A DNA stretch of 33,390 nucleotides from Frigoribacterium sp. Leaf186. Lineage in GTDB: Bacteria > Actinomycetota > Actinomycetes > Actinomycetales > Microbacteriaceae. Below the pieces are notes generated by a model that searched no databases, was not told the origin of the DNA, and worked only from the letters and a program-made list of their open reading frames with translations. A program made the position numbers and the translations under genes. This document shows, piece by piece, positions 23,640 through 32,307 of the stretch (positions are counted from its first letter, which is position 1; each line of letters starts with the position of its first letter). The stretch lies in contig NZ_LMPQ01000011.1 of the NCBI RefSeq assembly GCF_001423905.1, positions 48,455 through 81,844 of the forward strand, read 5' to 3'.

Positions 23640-25751
23640 GTGACCCCCACCGCCTCGCCCGCCCTGGCCCCCGACGCTGCCCTCGACGTGCTGCACCGGG
23701 TGTTCGGCTACGACGAGTTCCGCGGTCAACAGGCGCAGATCATCGACCAGGTGGTCCAGGGCGGCGACGCGCTGGTGCTCATGCCCACGGGCGGCGGCAA
23801 GTCGCTCTGCTACCAGGTGCCGGCCCTCGTCCGTGACGGCACGGGCATCGTGGTCTCGCCGCTGATCGCGCTGATGCAAGACCAGGTCGACGCCCTCGAG
23901 GCGGTCGGCGTCCGGGCGGCGTTCCTCAACTCGACGCAAGACCCCGACCGCCGTCGTGCCGTCGAGCAGGCCTTCGTCGCGGGCGAGCTCGACATGCTCT
24001 ACCTGGCCCCCGAGCGGCTGAAGCTCGACTCGACCAAGTCATTGCTCGACCGCGGCCACGTCTCGCTCTTCGCCATCGACGAGGCGCACTGCGTGGCCCA
24101 GTGGGGGCACGACTTCCGCCCCGACTACCTCGAGCTGTCGGTGCTGCACGAGCGCTGGCCCGAGGTGCCGCGCATCGCCCTGACGGCGACCGCCACCGAG
24201 ACCACCCACCGCGAGATCTCGCGGCGCCTCGACCTCGACGACGCGAAGCACTTCGTCGCCGACTTCGACCGGCCGAACATCCAGTACCGCATCGAGGCCA
24301 AAGACGGCCCGCAGCAGCAACTCCTGCGCTTCATCCGCGCCGAGCACGACGGCGACGCCGGCATCGTCTACTGCCTCTCGCGCAAGTCGGTCGAGAGCAC
24401 GGCCGAGTTCCTCGTGAAGCAGGGCATCGCGGCCCTGCCGTACCACGCGGGTCTCGACGCCCAGACGCGCGCCCGCAACCAGTCGCGGTTCCTCCGCGAC
24501 GAGGGCATCGTGATGGTCGCCACCATCGCGTTCGGCATGGGCATCGACAAGCCCGACGTCCGGTTCGTCGCGCACCTCGACCTGCCCAAGTCGGTCGAGG
24601 GCTACTACCAAGAGACCGGTCGCGCCGGTCGCGACGGCCTGCCCTCGACGGCCTGGCTGGCCTACGGGCTGCAAGACGTGGTGCAGCAGCGCCGCATGAT
24701 CGACCAGTCAGAGGGTGACGCCGAACACCGCCGCAAGCTCAGCGCCCACCTCGACGCCATGCTCGCCCTCTGCGAGACGGTCGAGTGCCGACGGGTGCAG
24801 CTCCTCGGGTACTTCGGTCAGGCGAGCACGGCCTGTGGCAACTGCGACACGTGCCTCACCCCGCCGCAGTCGCTCGACGGCACCGTGCCCGCCCAGAAGC
24901 TGCTCTCGACGGTCGTCCGGCTGAAGCGCGAGCGCAACCAGCAGTTCGGTGCCGGCCAGATCGTCGACATCCTGCTCGGCAAGTCGACCCCGAAGGTCGT
25001 CCAGAACCGTCACGACCAGTTGTCCACCTTCGGCATCGGCACCGAGTTCGGCGACGTCGAGTGGCGCGGCGTCGTCCGGCAGCTGCTCGCCCAGGGGCTG
25101 CTGGCCGTCTCACCCGACGGCTACGGCACGTTGCTGCTCACCGACGCGGCGGCCGAGGTGCTGTCCGGCGGCCGTGCCGTCCGGCTGCGGCGCGAGCCCG
25201 ACCGCCCGGCCCGTGCGGCTCGTTCGAGAGGCGGCTCGGGGGCCTCCGGCCGGGGCGCGTCGCGGGGTGCCGCCGAGCTGACGGGTGACGACGCCGCCCT
25301 CTTCGAGACGCTGCGCGAGTGGCGGGCCGGCGTCGCCCGGGCCCAGGGCGTCCCCGCCTACGTCGTGTTCGGCGACGTCACCCTGCGGGGCATCGCCTCC
25401 GAGCGGCCCGGCTCGCTCGACGAGCTGGCGGGCATCAGCGGCGTCGGGCAGAAGAAGCTCGACACCTACGGCCAGCAGGTGCTCGCCGTCGTGGGCGGCA
25501 CGGCCCCGGCCGAGGCCGCCGCCGCCGGGGCGGCCCCGGCGTCGTCCGCCTCGGCGACCGGGTCTGCCGGCAGCCCGGCTCGTGCTGGCCGGGCGTCCGG
25601 CCGGGCCACCGGCCGTGATGCGGGGGCCGACTCGCCGCCCGCCGTCGACGAGGTGCCCGAGGTGCCTGTCGACGATCTCCACGACTGGCCCTCCGACGCC
25701 CCGTTCGACCCCTACGACGACGCGCCGCCCCCGCCCGACGACCGGCGCTGA
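23640..25751 (+). CDS. recQ: ATP-dependent DNA helicase RecQ
   Basis: A 703-residue superfamily 2 helicase that unwinds DNA 3' to 5' in recombination and fork repair. The helicase core has FRGQQAQII (motif 0), MPTGGGKS (Walker A, 48-55), DEAH (147-150), TATAT, and motif [13 protein letters not shown] zinc-binding Cys4 follows (C383, C399, C402, C405), then a winged-helix RQC region. A basic Ser/Gly/Arg-rich linker (about 515-545) separates this from one HRDC domain (about 550-620, [20 protein letters not shown]). The last 80 residues are an Ala-rich, then acidic, low-complexity tail. GTG start with a leaderless TAGACT box. The last 40 bases overlap the end of the convergent gene at 25712. Confidence 0.95.
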   Translation: MTPTASPALAPDAALDVLHRVFGYDEFRGQQAQIIDQVVQGGDALVLMPTGGGKSLCYQVPALVRDGTGIVVSPLIALMQDQVDALEAVGVRAAFLNSTQDPDRRRAVEQAFVAGELDMLYLAPERLKLDSTKSLLDRGHVSLFAIDEAHCVAQWGHDFRPDYLELSVLHERWPEVPRIALTATATETTHREISRRLDLDDAKHFVADFDRPNIQYRIEAKDGPQQQLLRFIRAEHDGDAGIVYCLSRKSVESTAEFLVKQGIAALPYHAGLDAQTRARNQSRFLRDEGIVMVATIAFGMGIDKPDVRFVAHLDLPKSVEGYYQETGRAGRDGLPSTAWLAYGLQDVVQQRRMIDQSEGDAEHRRKLSAHLDAMLALCETVECRRVQLLGYFGQASTACGNCDTCLTPPQSLDGTVPAQKLLSTVVRLKRERNQQFGAGQIVDILLGKSTPKVVQNRHDQLSTFGIGTEFGDVEWRGVVRQLLAQGLLAVSPDGYGTLLLTDAAAEVLSGGRAVRLRREPDRPARAARSRGGSGASGRGASRGAAELTGDDAALFETLREWRAGVARAQGVPAYVVFGDVTLRGIASERPGSLDELAGISGVGQKKLDTYGQQVLAVVGGTAPAEAAAAGAAPASSASATGSAGSPARAGRASGRATGRDAGADSPPAVDEVPEVPVDDLHDWPSDAPFDPYDDAPPPPDDRR

Positions 25752-26188
25752 CGGGTGGTGCCGGCGGGTCGGAACCCGAGCGCCGAGAACCGGCGTGAGA
25801 GCACGACCAACCCGGCCGTCGTGATGACCATCGCCTCGAAACCACCGAGGAAGGGCTGCCCGTTCATCCGGGCGACGTAGGCCGCGGCGAGCAGCACGGC
25901 GCCACCCACCGGTGGGGCGACGCCGATGAACCGCATGCTCGCCGCGTCGACCCCGCCGGGTCGTCGTGATCGCCGGGACGACGAGACGGCGACGACCACC
26001 AGGGCCAGCCAGACGAGAGCCGACAGTCCGTAGAGCCCGGTCGCGACGACCGTGGCGACGAGTCCGACCCCGACCGAGGTGCCGGCCCCGACGATGCTGG
26101 TCACCGCGAAGAAGGCGTACACGACCGCGGCCGCGCCGAAGACCAGTGCCAGGCGCGGGGGGCGGGCGATGACCGACTCGTCGTCCAT
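25712..26188 (-). CDS. Small four-helix membrane protein of unknown function
   Basis: A 158-residue protein with about four hydrophobic segments: [63 protein letters not shown] and [11 protein letters not shown]. Basic loops and a basic, Gly/Ser-rich C-terminus ([15 protein letters not shown]) follow. I do not recognise the family. ATG at 26188 follows a GAGAGGA ribosome site eight bases upstream; a longer upstream extension of the frame is Pro/Arg-rich and not credible. The gene ends 40 bases inside the recQ coding region on the opposite strand, so the two 3' ends overlap. Confidence 0.75.
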   Translation of the reverse strand: MDDESVIARPPRLALVFGAAAVVYAFFAVTSIVGAGTSVGVGLVATVVATGLYGLSALVWLALVVVAVSSSRRSRRPGGVDAASMRFIGVAPPVGGAVLLAAAYVARMNGQPFLGGFEAMVITTAGLVVLSRRFSALGFRPAGTTRQRRSSGGGGASS

Positions 26189-26608
26189 GGTGGTCCTCTC
26201 GTCGTCGGGGTCGTGGTCTCGAAGGTGCGGCGTCGTGGCCGGGCGTGCGGGAGGTACGCGGCCACGGATCGTCGCCGTCGGGCCGTCGGGCGGTCGGGCC
26301 GTGGGGGTCGGGCCGTCGGTTCGGGCGACGTCCTGGCCGTCGGCTCGGCTGCGGCGCGCGGCTGCACTGCCGCACCGTGGCCGGGGCCCCTCGACGGTCG
26401 GGATCGAGGGACGCCTTCCGAACAGGACGGTCGCCCCGTTTCGGTCGATCACGACCATAGGGGGCGCGTCCGGAGGCGGCAATCCTCCCTGAGGGGGACA
26501 CCCGTTGTTCCCCGAATCGGGTGGTCCGGGTGGTCGACCGCGGGTCACGGGTGAGGCGGGCGGGCGACCCATGCCGTCGGCGACATGTGGTGTCGGGCAC
26601 AGTGGAGC
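26189..26608. other. 420-bp spacer upstream of the PlsC gene
   Basis: No credible gene is seen. It contains three GTCGGGCCGT repeats (26277, 26293, 26307), the leader of the minus-strand membrane-protein gene, a slightly less GC-rich part (26410-26525) that could hold promoters, and a -10-like CACAGT (26598-26603) before the PlsC GTG. Long open frames across it are Pro/Arg-rich shadows. Confidence 0.6.
26598..26603 (+). promoter_or_regulatory. Possible leaderless -10 of the PlsC gene
   Basis: CACAGT with a 5-nt spacer (GGAGC) to GTG at 26609. It supports the GTG over the ATG 24 bases upstream, which has no ribosome site. Confidence 0.35.
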
Positions 26609-27334
26609 GTGCTCACAACCCTCAGCCGTTCGGTCCTCTCACCCCTGGTCCGCGTGGTCTGGCGCCCCCGCGTGATCGGCCGTCGCCACGTGCCCCGACG
26701 CGGCGCCGTGATCCTCGCGAGCAACCATCTCTCGTTCGTGGACAGCGTCGTGATCACCCTCATGGCACCCCGTCAGGTCTCGTTCCTGGCGAAGGCCGCC
26801 TACTTCACCGGTACGGGGCTGAAGGGTCGGGCGTCCCGGGCGTTCTTCTCCGGCATCGGCGCGATCGGCGTCGAGCGCGGGGCCGGGTCCGCCGCCCAGC
26901 ACGCCCTCGACCTGGGGCTCGGCAAGCTCACGGCCGGTGACGCCTTCGCGATCTACCCCGAGGGCACGCGCTCCCTCGACGGGCGGTTGTACCGCGGGCG
27001 GACCGGTGTCGCCTGGCTCGCCCTGACGAGCGGGGCGCCGGTCGTGCCGGTCGCGCTGACGGGGACGCAGGAGCTGCAACCGGTGGGCTCGCGCCTCCCG
27101 CGCCTCCGGCGGTTCACCGTCGAGTTCGGCGAGCCGATCGACCTGTCGCACCACGGCGAGGCGAAGTCGGGGCGTGCTCGTCGGCACGCGACCGACGAGG
27201 TCATGGCGGCGATCCAGCGGCTCAGCGGGCAGGTCGAGGCCGGGGCGTACAACGACCCGCCCGCACCGTCGGTCGTCGCCCGGGTGCGCCGCGCGATGCG
27301 TCCCGACCCCGTGGGCCCCGATCCGCTCGACTGA
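26609..27334 (+). CDS. 1-acyl-sn-glycerol-3-phosphate acyltransferase family (PlsC-like)
   Basis: A 241-residue membrane-associated acyltransferase. It has the NHxxxxD catalytic box NHLSFVD (H40, D45), FLAKAAYFTGTG for block II, and YPEGTRS (about 116-122) for block III, all diagnostic of the PlsC/LPLAT family that acylates lysophosphatidic acid or related acceptors. An N-terminal amphipathic region precedes the RVIGRRHVPRRGAVILASNH strand. The C-terminus has a short extension. The start is uncertain: GTG at 26609 is preferred (family-typical N-terminus and a -10-like CACAGT at 5 bases), while ATG at 26585 would add eight residues. A phospholipid-synthesis role is expected; the acceptor is unknown. 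The next gene has its own leaderless promoter. Confidence 0.87.
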   Translation: MLTTLSRSVLSPLVRVVWRPRVIGRRHVPRRGAVILASNHLSFVDSVVITLMAPRQVSFLAKAAYFTGTGLKGRASRAFFSGIGAIGVERGAGSAAQHALDLGLGKLTAGDAFAIYPEGTRSLDGRLYRGRTGVAWLALTSGAPVVPVALTGTQELQPVGSRLPRLRRFTVEFGEPIDLSHHGEAKSGRARRHATDEVMAAIQRLSGQVEAGAYNDPPAPSVVARVRRAMRPDPVGPDPLD

Positions 27335-27382
27335 CGCCGGCGCGGCCATGCGCCCGGCGTGGCCGCCCGCTCGGCGCGGGCG

Positions 27383-27388
27383 TAGCGT
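27383..27388 (+). promoter_or_regulatory. -10 box of the leaderless oxidoreductase transcript
   Basis: TAGCGT in the context GGGCGTAGCGTCGA, 7 nt before ATG at 27396. An almost identical context precedes the SDR gene at 32295. Confidence 0.6.
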
Positions 27389-27395
27389 CGAGGGC

Positions 27396-28256
27396 ATGAA
27401 GGTCGCTGTGCTCGGGACGGGCATCATGGGTCAGGGCGTGGCGGGCACACTGCTGCGCGAGGGGTTCGACGTGACGGTCTGGAACCGCACGAGGTCGAGG
27501 GCCGAGCCGCTCGCGGCCGACGGCGCCACCGTGGCCGACACGGTGAGCGAGGCGGTCGAGGGTGCGGACGTCATCGTCACCGTGTTGTTCGACGGGGACG
27601 CCGTGCTCGAGGTGCTCGCCGACGCGGCCGGTGCGACCGGGCCCGACGCGGTCTGGGTGCAGGCCAGCACGATCGGTGAGGCCGACACGGCCCGGGTGGT
27701 GCAGGTCGCCGACGAGCAGGGGCTCCGGCTCGTCGAGGCGATGATGCTCGGCACGAAGAAGCCGGCCGCCACCGGGAAGCTGGTGATGCTCGCGGCAGGC
27801 GAGGCCGGGCTGATCGACGCCGTGCGGCCGGTGCTCGACGCGATGGGGTCGAAGACCGTCGTCGCCGGTGACACGGTCGGGCACGGCACGGCCCTCAAGC
27901 TCGCGGCGAACGCCTGGATCGCTTCCGTCACCGCCGCGACCGCGCAGTCGATCGCGCTGACCGAGGCCCTCGGGCTCGACCCGCAGCTCTTCCTCGACGC
28001 GATCGACGGCGGTCAGTCGGACACCCCCTACGCGCACCTCAAGGGCGCGACGATGATCGCCGGCGAGTACCCGGCGCAGTTCGCGCTCGACGGCCTCCGC
28101 AAGGACCTCGGGCTGATGCGCGAGGCCGCACGGGGCACGTCGTTCGACCCGTCGTTGATCGAGGCCCTGGCCGACGTCTACGCGGTGGCCGCCGACCGGG
28201 GGTACGGCGACGACGACATCGCCGCCGTCCGCACCGGGTTCGACCGCCAGGGCTGA
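27396..28256 (+). CDS. NAD(P)-dependent beta-hydroxyacid dehydrogenase-family oxidoreductase
   Basis: A 286-residue cytoplasmic enzyme with an N-terminal Rossmann domain, VAVLGTGIMGQG (GxGxxG at 7-12), and a C-terminal all-helical domain. WNRTRSRAEPL (about 29-39) with R31 and R33 after the second strand suggests NADPH preference. The catalytic lysine is K168 in LKLAANAW (with N172), as in 3-hydroxyisobutyrate dehydrogenase and glyoxylate/succinic semialdehyde reductases. The segment GTKKPAATGKL replaces the usual SGG-x-x-GA loop, so the substrate is likely to differ from 3-hydroxyisobutyrate. Imine reductases are a related possibility. The start is fixed by the leaderless box seven bases upstream. 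Single gene, convergent with tetR. Confidence 0.86.
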   Translation: MKVAVLGTGIMGQGVAGTLLREGFDVTVWNRTRSRAEPLAADGATVADTVSEAVEGADVIVTVLFDGDAVLEVLADAAGATGPDAVWVQASTIGEADTARVVQVADEQGLRLVEAMMLGTKKPAATGKLVMLAAGEAGLIDAVRPVLDAMGSKTVVAGDTVGHGTALKLAANAWIASVTAATAQSIALTEALGLDPQLFLDAIDGGQSDTPYAHLKGATMIAGEYPAQFALDGLRKDLGLMREAARGTSFDPSLIEALADVYAVAADRGYGDDDIAAVRTGFDRQG

Positions 28257-28329
28257 CGAGCGCCGACGCGACCCGCGACGGGGAGCGCATGGCGGTCGCG
28301 ACGCGCACGGGAGGTCCGGGGGAACGGGA

Positions 28330-28911
28330 TCAGGCGTCCGGTGACGTCCCGGCGGCGGAGGCGACGAGGGCTGCGGCGATCGCCCGGGCCGTCGTGGTGT
28401 CGCGGCCGGGCTCTCGCAGCCGCATGGCGAGGTCGCCGGTGACGACCAGCAGCAGGCTCTCGGCGAGCTCGGCGGCGCGCCCACCGACGAGGGGCCGGGC
28501 CAGCTCGGTGAGGCGCTCCCGCAACGTCTCGGTGTCGGCCCGCACCGCCTCGGCCACGTCGGCCGGAGGCTCGGCGTACTCGGCCGCCGACGCCAGGAAG
28601 GCGCACCAGCGGGCCCCGTCGGGCCGGGCCCGGAAGTCGTCGAGCGCGTCGAAGACCGCCAGGAGGCGCGGGCCGGGCTCGTCGTGCCCAGCCACGGCGG
28701 CGTCCCAGGTGGCGAGCCACTCGTGGTGGCGACGGGCGAGGGCTGCGGCGACCAGCGCCTCCTTGCTGCGGTAGCCGCGGTACAGGGTCGCGGCCGAGAC
28801 GCCGGCCCGGGCGAGCACGGCGTCGACGGGCGTCGCCGCGATGCCGTTCGTGAAGAAGAGGTCGTCGGCGGCGTCGAGGATCTTCTTCTCACTGGACGGG
28901 CGGAGAGGCAT
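28330..28911 (-). CDS. TetR/AcrR family transcriptional regulator
   Basis: A 193-residue repressor-type regulator. The N-terminal helix-turn-helix (about 8-53) contains KKILDAADDLFFTNGIAATPVDAVLARAGVSAATLYRGYRSKEAL in family order, and the variable C-terminal ligand domain is Ala-rich. It reads divergently from the MFS gene across a 22-bp gap and probably binds the AAACG/CGTTT repeats at 28937-28954 to repress both directions. ATG at 28911 has TAAGCT six bases upstream on the minus strand, so its mRNA should be leaderless. Regulators of this type next to an MFS pump and an old yellow enzyme often sense electrophiles or toxic organic compounds; the ligand here is unknown. Confidence 0.9.
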   Translation of the reverse strand: MPLRPSSEKKILDAADDLFFTNGIAATPVDAVLARAGVSAATLYRGYRSKEALVAAALARRHHEWLATWDAAVAGHDEPGPRLLAVFDALDDFRARPDGARWCAFLASAAEYAEPPADVAEAVRADTETLRERLTELARPLVGGRAAELAESLLLVVTGDLAMRLREPGRDTTTARAIAAALVASAAGTSPDA

Positions 28912-28917
28912 GCCGAC

Positions 28918-28927
28918 AGCTTAGGCT
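28918..28927. promoter_or_regulatory. Overlapping divergent -10 boxes for tetR and MFS genes
   Basis: Within ten bases, TAAGCT (minus strand, 28923-28918) serves tetR and TAGGCT (plus strand, 28922-28927) serves the MFS gene. Each is exactly six bases from its ATG. The boxes share two base pairs, so both promoters cannot be occupied at once. Confidence 0.65.
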
Positions 28928-28933
28928 GCAAAA

Positions 28934-30226
28934 ATGAAACGCACGTTTTCGTTTATGCCACGACGCGCTCACCGGGCCGGTCTCGCCCTCGTCGCGGCGA
29001 GCACGGCCCTGATCGCCGTGACCTACGGTCTCGTCCGCCTCGCCTACGGCCTGTACCTGCCCGAGATCCAGGCCGACCTCGGGTTCGACGCCGGCGTCGC
29101 CGGTGCGATCTCGTCCGGCGGGTCGTCGGCCTACGTCGTCGGCGCGGTCGTGGCGTTCGCGTCCGCAGAGCGCCGCTTCCGCGGGCTCGTCGTCGCGGCG
29201 GGCGCCACGGCGGCGATCGGCGCCGCGGGGATGGCACTGGCACCCGACGTGGTCCCGTTCGCGGTGGCAGCCGTGCTGGGCTCGGCCGGCGCCGGGCTGG
29301 CGTCGCCCGCGCTCGTGCGCATCCTGCAGCGTGGCCTCGACGACGGGCGGCAGGCCGGTGCCCAGGCGGTCGTCAACGCCGGCACCGGGCCGGGCCTGGT
29401 CGCGGCCGGGGTGCTCGCGTTCGCGTTGCTACCCCAGTGGAGGCTCGCGTGGTTCGTGGCCGCCGGGGCGGCGATCGTCGCGGCCGGGGCCGTCCTCGTG
29501 CTCGAACGCCGCGCCTCCGACGCCCGATCGCGCACCGCGCCGGGCACCGAGTCGCCGGCGACGACCACGGCCACGGCCGCGGCCACGACCACGACCACGG
29601 ACACCGCGCCTCCCGGCCTCGTGCCCCCGCTCGGATGGATCGCCGCCCACCGGTGGGTGCTGCTGGCGGCACTGCTCGCCGGCGGCGCCTCGGCCGGCGT
29701 CTGGAACTACGGGCGCACCCTGCTCGCCGACGCGGGCGTCCCGGCGGGGGTGTCGGTCTGGGCCTGGGTCTGTCTCGGGGCCGGAGGCACGGCCGTGATC
29801 GTCACGGCTCGACCGCTGGCACGTCTCGCCCCTGCCGCCCTGTGGGCACTCACACTGGTCGTGACGGCGGCGGGCACGGCCGGGTTGGCGACCCTGCCGG
29901 GCGTCGTGCCGGTCGCGCTCGTCGCCTGCGCGGCGTTCGGCTGGGCCTACACGGCGGCGACCGGGGCGCTGATCGCCTGGACGGCCGAGATCGACGCCGA
30001 ACGGGCCGCCAGCGGGACGGCGCTGCTGTTCGTCCTGCTCGTGCTGGGGCAGGCGGTGGGGGCGCTCGTGCTCGGGTGGGTTGCCGCGGTGCAAGGCTAC
30101 GGCGCAGCCCTCACGGTGGCCGCTATCGGCGCGCTCCTCGCGGCCCTGCCGGCCCTGTCAGCCGTCCGCCGCTCGAGACCCCAGGAGGTCGCCGAGACCC
30201 CGGCGCGCGCCCAGGGGGCTCGATGA
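28934..30226 (+). CDS. MFS transporter
   Basis: A 430-residue major facilitator with about 12 hydrophobic segments in two six-helix halves. A long low-complexity Thr/Ala central loop (about 199-222) is encoded by ACCACG/GCCACG hexamers. TM1 and the following loop carry [18 protein letters not shown], reminiscent of YbfB/YjiJ-type or drug-efflux MFS proteins. A role in export of a toxic compound is inferred from divergent TetR control and the downstream old yellow enzyme. ATG at 28934 is six bases after TAGGCT, fitting a leaderless mRNA. ATG at 28955 (MPRRAHRAG) is the alternative start. The last codons and stop lie in one arm of a large hairpin (30175-30240). Confidence 0.87.
   Translation: MKRTFSFMPRRAHRAGLALVAASTALIAVTYGLVRLAYGLYLPEIQADLGFDAGVAGAISSGGSSAYVVGAVVAFASAERRFRGLVVAAGATAAIGAAGMALAPDVVPFAVAAVLGSAGAGLASPALVRILQRGLDDGRQAGAQAVVNAGTGPGLVAAGVLAFALLPQWRLAWFVAAGAAIVAAGAVLVLERRASDARSRTAPGTESPATTTATAAATTTTTDTAPPGLVPPLGWIAAHRWVLLAALLAGGASAGVWNYGRTLLADAGVPAGVSVWAWVCLGAGGTAVIVTARPLARLAPAALWALTLVVTAAGTAGLATLPGVVPVALVACAAFGWAYTAATGALIAWTAEIDAERAASGTALLFVLLVLGQAVGALVLGWVAAVQGYGAALTVAAIGALLAALPALSAVRRSRPQEVAETPARAQGAR
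28937..28954. promoter_or_regulatory. Candidate TetR operator
   Basis: An AT-rich island with AAACG (28937-28941) and two CGTTT half-sites (28944-28948 and 28950-28954), giving inverted repeats with a 2- or 8-nt gap. It covers the first codons of the MFS gene and the -35 region of the divergent tetR promoter. Confidence 0.45.
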
Positions 30227-30243
30227 CCTCCCGGGGTCTCGGC
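30175..30243 (+). promoter_or_regulatory. Two mutually exclusive hairpins between MFS and old yellow enzyme genes
   Basis: GAGACCCCAGGAGGTC (30175-30190) pairs with 30225-30240 (16 bp, one mismatch). Alternatively GCCGAGACCCC (30191-30201) pairs perfectly with GGGGTCTCGGC (30233-30243). The right arms overlap, so only one can form. The MFS stop is at 30224-30226. This could be a terminator, an mRNA stability element or an attenuator before the downstream gene. Confidence 0.55.
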
Positions 30244-30333
30244 ACGCGCCGGCGGGGAATGCGGCGGGCGAGCTCCCGGTTGGCCCACGAGTGCCCCCGC
30301 CCGAGGGCGCGTCATCGTTCGGAAGGACCACCC

Positions 30334-31419
30334 TTGGACCTCTTCTCTCCCGCCACCTTCGGCCAGCTCCAGCTGCGCAACCGCGTCGTCATGGCGCCCC
30401 TCACCCGTCTGCGCTCCGGCGACGACGGCGTTCCGGGCGACGTCGTGGTGGAGCACTACCGTCAGCGCGCCTCCTTCGGTCTGATCACGACCGAGGGCAC
30501 CTGGCCCTCGCAGGAGTCCAAGGCCTACGACGGCCAGCCCGGCATCGTCACCGACGAGCAGGTCGCCGGCTGGAAGCGCGTCGCCGACGCCGTGCACGCC
30601 GAGGGCGGCACGATCGTCATGCAGGTCATGCACGGTGGCCGCGTCTCGCACACCGACATCACCCGCACCGACCGCATCGTCGCCCCCAGCGCCGTCGCCA
30701 TCGACGGTCAGGTGCACACCGCCGCCGGCAAGGTCGACTTCCCGGTGCCGCACGCCCTCACCACCGACGAGGTGCACCAGGTCACGGCCGACATCGTCGC
30801 CGCGTCCAAGCGCGCCGTGCTCGAGGCCGGACTCGACGGCGTCGAGATCCACAGCGCCAACGGCTACCTGCTGCACGAGTTCCTGTCGCCGGTGTCGAAC
30901 GTCCGCACCGACGAGTACGGCGGAAGCCCCGAGAACCGGGCCCGCCTCGCGATCGAGACCACGACCGCCGTGGCCGAGGCGATCGGTGCCGGCCGCGTCG
31001 GCATCCGCCTGTCGCCCATGCACAACATCCAGGACGTCGTCGAGACCGACGTCGCCGACGTGACCGCCGTCTACCGCGCGCTCGTCGAGGGTCTCGCCCC
31101 GCTCGGCCTGGCCTACCTCAGCGTGCTGCAGGCCGACCTCCGCGGCGAGCTCGTGCAAGACCTGCGGACCCGCTTCGGCGGCGCCTTCATCGCGAACAGC
31201 GGCTTCGGCCAGATCACCACGCGTGACGAGGCGATCGCCGAGGTCGCGGACGGCCAGGCCGACGCCGTCGCCGTCGGTCGCTTCGCCATCGCGAACCCCG
31301 ACCTGGTCGAGCGCTGGGAGGGCGACCACGAGGTCAACGAGCCCAACCCCGCCACGTTCTACGCGGCCGGCGCCGAGGGCTACACGGACTACCCGACGCT
31401 GCAGCACGCCGACCGCTAG
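30334..31419 (+). CDS. Old yellow enzyme family NADH:flavin oxidoreductase (NemA-like)
   Basis: A 361-residue FMN-dependent ene-reductase that reduces activated C=C bonds and nitro compounds. Family landmarks are [11 protein letters not shown] (T24), VMHGGRVSH, and [20 protein letters not shown] with H173, N176 and Y178, followed by [15 protein letters not shown]-binding residues near IANSGFGQ and [13 protein letters not shown] complete the barrel. The start is TTG at 30334, chosen for GGAAGGA six bases upstream and because the barrel begins at once ([20 protein letters not shown]); no ATG or GTG fits. It lies 107 bases after the MFS gene on the same strand. The likely role is detoxification of electrophiles together with the pump. 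Terminated by palindrome E. Confidence 0.92.
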   Translation: MDLFSPATFGQLQLRNRVVMAPLTRLRSGDDGVPGDVVVEHYRQRASFGLITTEGTWPSQESKAYDGQPGIVTDEQVAGWKRVADAVHAEGGTIVMQVMHGGRVSHTDITRTDRIVAPSAVAIDGQVHTAAGKVDFPVPHALTTDEVHQVTADIVAASKRAVLEAGLDGVEIHSANGYLLHEFLSPVSNVRTDEYGGSPENRARLAIETTTAVAEAIGAGRVGIRLSPMHNIQDVVETDVADVTAVYRALVEGLAPLGLAYLSVLQADLRGELVQDLRTRFGGAFIANSGFGQITTRDEAIAEVADGQADAVAVGRFAIANPDLVERWEGDHEVNEPNPATFYAAGAEGYTDYPTLQHADR

Positions 31420-31451
31420 TCGGTCGCCCGCCCGCCGGGCTTCGATGGACA

Positions 31452-31505
31452 CCGCCGAGTGGACGAGACACCGTGGCATGCCACGGTGCGTCGTCCACTC
31501 GGCGG
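31452..31505. repeat. Intergenic palindrome family, copy E
   Basis: The most complete copy, 54 bp: a perfect 15-bp stem CCGCCGAGTGGACGA (31452-31466) with its complement (31491-31505), a 2-nt internal mismatch, then a perfect CACCGTGGCA/TGCCACGGTG centre (31469-31488) with essentially no loop. It starts 32 bases after the old yellow enzyme stop. Its half-site matches the other four copies. Confidence 0.85.
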
Positions 31506-31533
31506 CGTTTTCGGGCCGCGGGCAGGGCACCCG

Positions 31534-31539
31534 TAGACT
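31534..31539 (+). promoter_or_regulatory. -10 box of the CDP-alcohol phosphatidyltransferase gene
   Basis: TAGACT, giving a leader of about 85 nt. Unlike most genes here this one has a normal leader and a GAGGGGG ribosome site, so it is not leaderless. Confidence 0.5.
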
Positions 31540-31630
31540 CGGAGCGATCTCGGGGGCGCGACCCGCGCCTCCTCGGGTGTGATCGGTGCGACCGCGCCGA
31601 CCGTCCGCGCGACCGTGCAGAGGGGGCCTC

Positions 31631-32257
31631 GTGACGCTCGTCGACAAGCTGTTCCGACAGGACGAGTGGCGCACCGTGCCCAACGCCATCTCGGCGGCGC
31701 GTCTGCTGTTGCTGCCGGTGTTCCTCGTGCTGATCGTCGGGCAGCACTACTGGTCGGCGATGGTCGTCATCGCGGTCGTCTTCGTCACCGACTTCCTCGA
31801 CGGGTTCATCGCCCGCCGGACGAACACGACGTCCGAGCTCGGCCGGTGGCTCGATCCCGTGGCCGACCGCATCACCGTGATCGTCGTGGTCATCGCGTTC
31901 GTCGCCGGCGGGCTCGTGCCCTGGCCGGTGCTGCCCTTGCTGCTCGTGCCCGACCTGCTGCTGAGCGCCTACGCCCTGTTCGTGCTGGCCGGAGCGTCGT
32001 TCCCGGTGACCTGGGTCGGCAAGATCCGCACCGCGCTGATCTTCGTCGGGTTGCTGCTCGTGCTGGTCGCGGCCGCCCTGGTCGACCAGTTCGGTGGCTC
32101 AGGAGGCGCGGCGTCCGCTCCGCTCGCCGAGGCCGGTGCCGTCGGTCGCGCGATCGGGCTCGTGGTGCTGTGGGTCGGCCTCGTGGGCCACTGGGTCGCG
32201 GCCGTGCTCTACGCCGCCGCGCTCGTCCGCCTGCGCCGCGCCCGCAACGCGGCCTGA
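31631..32257 (+). CDS. CDP-alcohol phosphatidyltransferase (PgsA-like)
   Basis: A 208-residue integral membrane enzyme that moves a phosphatidyl group from CDP-diacylglycerol to an alcohol. The complete motif D-G-x2-A-R-x8-G-x3-D-x3-D is present (D57, G58, A61, R62, G71, D75, D79), and about six hydrophobic segments follow. Product specificity (phosphatidylglycerol phosphate, cardiolipin or phosphatidylinositol phosphate) cannot be read with certainty. PgsA-like is the best guess from size and the [16 protein letters not shown] start. GTG at 31631 follows AGAGGGGG with a 4-6 base spacing. A short glycine-rich loop (GGSGGA) lies before the last membrane segments. Located 50 bases before the SDR gene, which has its own promoter-like box. 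Confidence 0.9.
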   Translation: MTLVDKLFRQDEWRTVPNAISAARLLLLPVFLVLIVGQHYWSAMVVIAVVFVTDFLDGFIARRTNTTSELGRWLDPVADRITVIVVVIAFVAGGLVPWPVLPLLLVPDLLLSAYALFVLAGASFPVTWVGKIRTALIFVGLLLVLVAAALVDQFGGSGGAASAPLAEAGAVGRAIGLVVLWVGLVGHWVAAVLYAAALVRLRRARNAA

Positions 32258-32294
32258 CCTCGCGGGGCCTGACTCGAGACCACGACCCCGGGCG

Positions 32295-32300
32295 TAGCGT
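32295..32300 (+). promoter_or_regulatory. -10 box of the leaderless SDR transcript
   Basis: TAGCGT in the context GGGCGTAGCGTCGA, seven bases before ATG at 32308. It shares 14 consecutive bases with the box at 27383. No ribosome site is visible. Confidence 0.6.
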
Positions 32301-32307
32301 CGACCGC

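Noticed and set aside
26189-26572. Upstream extension of the membrane-protein gene to a 286-codon frame
   Set aside because: The extra part is Pro/Arg-rich with shadow-like composition, and the ATG at 26188 has a good ribosome site.
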